Source of the DNA: Alicyclobacillus tolerans
GTDB lineage: Bacteria > Bacillota > Bacilli > Alicyclobacillales > Alicyclobacillaceae
Assembly (NCBI RefSeq): GCF_900142255.1
Contig: NZ_FRAF01000002.1
Span: 1 to 64,000, forward strand
Reading direction: 5' to 3'
DNA: 64,000 bases
A program made the translations under genes and the position numbers. Within the stretch, counting starts at the first letter, position 1, and every line of letters starts with the position of its first letter. Positions 61,671 to 64,000 of this stretch are shown piece after piece. The notes below the pieces were generated by a model that ran no database searches, had not been told where the DNA came from, and saw nothing but the letters and a program-made list of their open reading frames with translations.

Positions 61671-63242
61671 GTGACATATAATTTTGCCGAGAAAATTGAT
61701 GAAATTGCCCAATTAGCTGGAAATAAGCTAGCCTTGATTTGTGTGGACGAAAATAGAAAGGAAAGCCACCTTACATATGCTGAGTTGACTGCGCACAGTT
61801 CTCAACTAGCTAGAGCGTTACAACTGCAGGGTTTGCATATGGGTTCACGAGTACTTGTACTATTGCCGCGTGGTATTTTGCCATACACTGTCTATTTGGC
61901 CTTATTGCGAATCGGTGCCACAATATTGCCAGGCTCGGAAATGTTGCGTTCTCATGATATAGTCTATCGACTCCAACATGCTGGTGTAGAAGCTGTCATT
62001 GCGGATGAAGGACTGCTTTCTGAGGCTGAAAAGGCGCTTGAGCAACAACCGGTCAAATATCGCTTTGTGGCTGGAGTGGCGCATGAAGGTTGGAAATCGT
62101 TAGATGACATTGTGCAAGGAGTTTCTCATCATCCACTGGTTCAACCTATGGATGATGAAGCATTGGCTTTTCTTTCCTATACCAGTGGTACGACGGGTGG
62201 TCCTAAAGGAGTTCAGCACGTATACAGTTGGCCTCGAGAACATTTAAAAGTAGCAGGAACATACTGGTTTGATGCGAAACCTGAAGATTTAGCTTGGGCT
62301 ACAGCTGGTCCTGGATGGGCTAAATGGGTGTGGAGTCCATTTGTTTCGGTGCTTGGCAATGGCGCCACAGGGTTTGTTTATACCGGACGTTTTCAACCCG
62401 AAACTTATTTGCAATTGCTGAATGATTACGGAATCACTTTACTTTGTGCGACACCTACAGAATATCGTTTGATGGCCAAAGTGAATGGTTTGCAAAGGTT
62501 CCAGTTAAAGTTAAGATCAGCCTGTTCTGCCGGAGAACCTCTAAATCGTGAGGTTATTGATACATTTCAGAGAGAATTTTCAGTTTTAGTTCGAGATGGT
62601 TACGGTCAAACGGAGAATAGTCTTTTGGTGGGTACGCTCAAAGATATGGAAGTTCGTGCCGGCTCCATGGGCAAACCTTTTCCTGGAATGCGTATTGCCA
62701 TAGTCAATGAGGAAGGTCAGCCGCTACCGGTAGGAGAAGTAGGGCATATTGCTGTGCATAAGTCATTTCCAGCACTTTTCCGTGGCTATTTAAATGATCC
62801 AGAACGAACCCAGGCGGCATTTCGAGGAGAATGGTACATTACCGGGGATAAAGGTCGTCAAGACTCAGAGGGCTATCTTTGGTTTGAAGGTCGTTCAGAT
62901 GACATCATCATATCTGCGGGATATACAATAGGGCCCTTTGAAGTTGAAGACGCTTTAGTCAAGCATCCCAAAGTAGCAGAATGTGCAGTAGTTGCCAGTC
63001 CAGATGAAGAGCGTGGCCATATTGTCAAGGCTTTTGTTGTTTTGCGCAATCCGGAAGATGAATTTCTGGGTGAGAGGTTAGTCGAGGAATTACAAAATCA
63101 TGTAAAGCAACTAACAGCACCTTACAAGTATCCCCGAAAAATTGAATTTGTTAGAGATTTGCCGAAGACAACCAGTGGGAAAATCCGGCGTGTCGAATTG
63201 CGCAACAAAGAACAAAAAAATTCCTCTTGGAGCAGGACCTAG
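61671..63242 (+). CDS. Medium-chain acyl-CoA synthetase-like AMP-forming ligase
   Basis: 523 aa. P-loop 'FLSYTSGTTGGPKGVQHVYSW', 'PEDLAWATAGPGWAKWVWSPFVSVLGNGATGFVY', 'GYGQTENSLLVG', 'GDKGRQDSEGYLWFEGRSDDIIISAGYTIGPFEVE' and 'DLPKTTSGKIRRVELR'. Closest in text to MACS/benzoate-CoA-ligase-like enzymes. GTG 61671 with GGAG 9 bp upstream. The terminator at 63231 overlaps its last codons. Confidence 0.88.
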   Translation: MTYNFAEKIDEIAQLAGNKLALICVDENRKESHLTYAELTAHSSQLARALQLQGLHMGSRVLVLLPRGILPYTVYLALLRIGATILPGSEMLRSHDIVYRLQHAGVEAVIADEGLLSEAEKALEQQPVKYRFVAGVAHEGWKSLDDIVQGVSHHPLVQPMDDEALAFLSYTSGTTGGPKGVQHVYSWPREHLKVAGTYWFDAKPEDLAWATAGPGWAKWVWSPFVSVLGNGATGFVYTGRFQPETYLQLLNDYGITLLCATPTEYRLMAKVNGLQRFQLKLRSACSAGEPLNREVIDTFQREFSVLVRDGYGQTENSLLVGTLKDMEVRAGSMGKPFPGMRIAIVNEEGQPLPVGEVGHIAVHKSFPALFRGYLNDPERTQAAFRGEWYITGDKGRQDSEGYLWFEGRSDDIIISAGYTIGPFEVEDALVKHPKVAECAVVASPDEERGHIVKAFVVLRNPEDEFLGERLVEELQNHVKQLTAPYKYPRKIEFVRDLPKTTSGKIRRVELRNKEQKNSSWSRT

Positions 63243-63261
63243 TTCTTAGGTTCTGCTTTTT
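63231..63261 (+). terminator. Terminator overlapping the end of the acyl-CoA synthetase gene
   Basis: AGCAGGACCTA (63231-63241) pairs with TAGGTTCTGCT (63247-63257; one G-U), loop 5 nt, followed by TTTTTATT. Confidence 0.8.
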
Positions 63262-63268
63262 ATTAGAA

Positions 63269-63360
63269 TCTGCTGAACGGTTTCTTGACTCTATTTCTTG
63301 CATTGTTGTTCCAGACTGTCACGCCGCCCAATCCAGTTGATGCACGACCCGTTCAGCAGA
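63269..63360. repeat. 92-bp element with 12-bp terminal inverted repeats (MITE-like or IS remnant)
   Basis: TCTGCTGAACGG (63269-63280) is perfectly inverted at 63349-63360. The interior has no gene. No clear target-site duplication is seen. It may be a miniature mobile element or a long-range hairpin ending the minus-strand gene. Confidence 0.45.
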
Positions 63361-63362
63361 CC

Positions 63363-63761
63363 CTAATTAACCTTTTTGAGAATGATAAATCCTGATTGAT
63401 TTGCCGGATCGACAACAATCTGTTCTGCTTGATACAGAACACCACTCAAGGTGATATTTCCATGCGTGGCAAATACCAGATCCTGATGTCGGTGCTCGGG
63501 ATGCCCAGAGCTTGGGAAAATCTGTACCAGTCGCTGATGGTTATACACGCTGACAAAAGCAGCTCCAGCGCTGTTTCGCGTCAATGTCCAAGTTTCATTT
63601 TGGGTTGTCACGTTTTGCGTTTTGACGGGAATGCGAATAGATGAACCGTCGCTATAATGTGCAGGTATTTCTGCACTCGGAGTGCTATGCAACTTATAGA
63701 TGATTAGAAAACCTGCCAATAAAATAATCCAAATCCAATTTTTTCTTGCCAGCCTTCTCAT
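63363..63761 (-). CDS. Unknown membrane-anchored protein
   Basis: 132 aa. Basic tail MRRLARKN, one helix 'WIWIILLAGFLIIYKLH', then an extracytoplasmic beta-rich domain ('SIRIPVKTQNVTTQNETWTL', 'GNITLSGVLYQAEQIVVDPA'). No family recognised. ATG 63761 overlaps the stop of the upstream gene (ATGA), so it is translationally coupled to it. Confidence 0.6.
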   Translation of the reverse strand: MRRLARKNWIWIILLAGFLIIYKLHSTPSAEIPAHYSDGSSIRIPVKTQNVTTQNETWTLTRNSAGAAFVSVYNHQRLVQIFPSSGHPEHRHQDLVFATHGNITLSGVLYQAEQIVVDPANQSGFIILKKVN

Positions 63762-64000
63762 CCTTTCTTTAAATAGTCGTTTAAAAGAACGTGCCTGTAA
63801 AACCAACTGGCCATACTGGCTCCGGCATGCGCGTGCGCGCTCAAAATATTTCCGTGGACAGCCAGTACTTGATTTGATTTTTGCACATTTTGCAGTCGAT
63901 AGGAATAGAGTTGTTCACATTCGTCGTCAATAGCCACTTGCAGACCGCCAAGCAAACCAGCCGTAGCCAATAAACCAACGCCTTGGCCTGTAGCTAATAT
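63758..64000 (-). CDS. Unknown protein, C-terminal part (runs off window)
   Basis: The frame is open from the window edge to TGA at 63760-63758, 80 codons. It begins with a hydrophobic stretch 'ILATGQGVGLLATAGLLGGL' and continues 'QVAIDDECEQLYSYRLQNVQ' ... 'ASWFYRHVLLNDYLKKG'. The small gene 63363-63761 follows with a 4-bp overlap. Family not recognised; the true start is outside the window. Confidence 0.55.
   Translation of the reverse strand: MLATGQGVGLLATAGLLGGLQVAIDDECEQLYSYRLQNVQKSNQVLAVHGNILSAHAHAGASMASWFYRHVLLNDYLKKG

Overview
The window looks like a chromosomal segment of a moderate-GC, Gram-positive bacterium of the class Bacilli, probably an Alicyclobacillaceae-like, possibly acidophilic lineage. 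This is inference. It rests on strong AGGAGG-type ribosome sites, frequent TTG and GTG starts, Bacillus-style lipoprotein signals, a hisZ-containing histidine operon, a YkoE-type thiamine transporter under a TPP riboswitch, a CcpA-type cre site, and a molybdoenzyme typical of sulfur or anaerobic respiration.

Layout. 1-540: the end of an IS21-family element (start of istA plus five 20-bp repeats phased every 23 bp), lying against the 3' remnant of an amino-acid permease. 755-5448: a class-I amidotransferase-like hydrolase, then two tandem, convergent oligopeptide-binding lipoproteins without permease genes. 5658-19036: a catabolic island with an aromatic/histidinol-phosphate aminotransferase, 2-oxoacid dehydrogenase E1alpha/E1beta/E2, a TetR regulator, paaABCD, paaK, an EthD-like protein, enoyl-CoA hydratase, paaG, a hot-dog thioesterase and an aldehyde dehydrogenase. 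Read together they fit a route phenylalanine -> phenylpyruvate -> phenylacetyl-CoA -> epoxide/oxepin -> beta-oxidation. A 17-bp near-palindrome is repeated in front of both halves, and a perfect cre match precedes the first.

19161-26525: an acetyl-CoA-synthetase-family gene; an ECF sigma factor with its zinc anti-sigma factor; a secreted NHL-repeat protein whose promoter matches the sigma gene's own (AACC-N16-CGTA); and an unknown-LysR-unknown operon. 26659-31567: a decayed VOC gene and a two-gene cytoplasmic molybdoenzyme in which the iron-sulfur subunit is fused to the NrfD-type membrane anchor. 31684-40061: hisZGDBHAF(IE), then an EamA transporter and a class III extradiol-dioxygenase-like protein, apparently co-transcribed; hisC is not here. 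40131-43267: TPP riboswitch, ykoE and a single protein fusing two ECF ATPases to the T subunit.

43245-54979: a GT39-type glycosyltransferase with an apparent ATT start, transketolase, TetR and LysR regulators, PBP2, a 43-residue zinc-ribbon protein, mnmA, a divergent possibly ThyX-like protein, a small Cys-rich protein and a HAD phosphatase. 55074-64000: SDR, two-domain sulfurtransferase, M32 carboxypeptidase, MFS transporter, acyl-CoA dehydrogenase, L,D-transpeptidase, a medium-chain acyl-CoA synthetase and two unknown membrane-associated genes at the right edge. I saw no tRNA, rRNA or CRISPR array.
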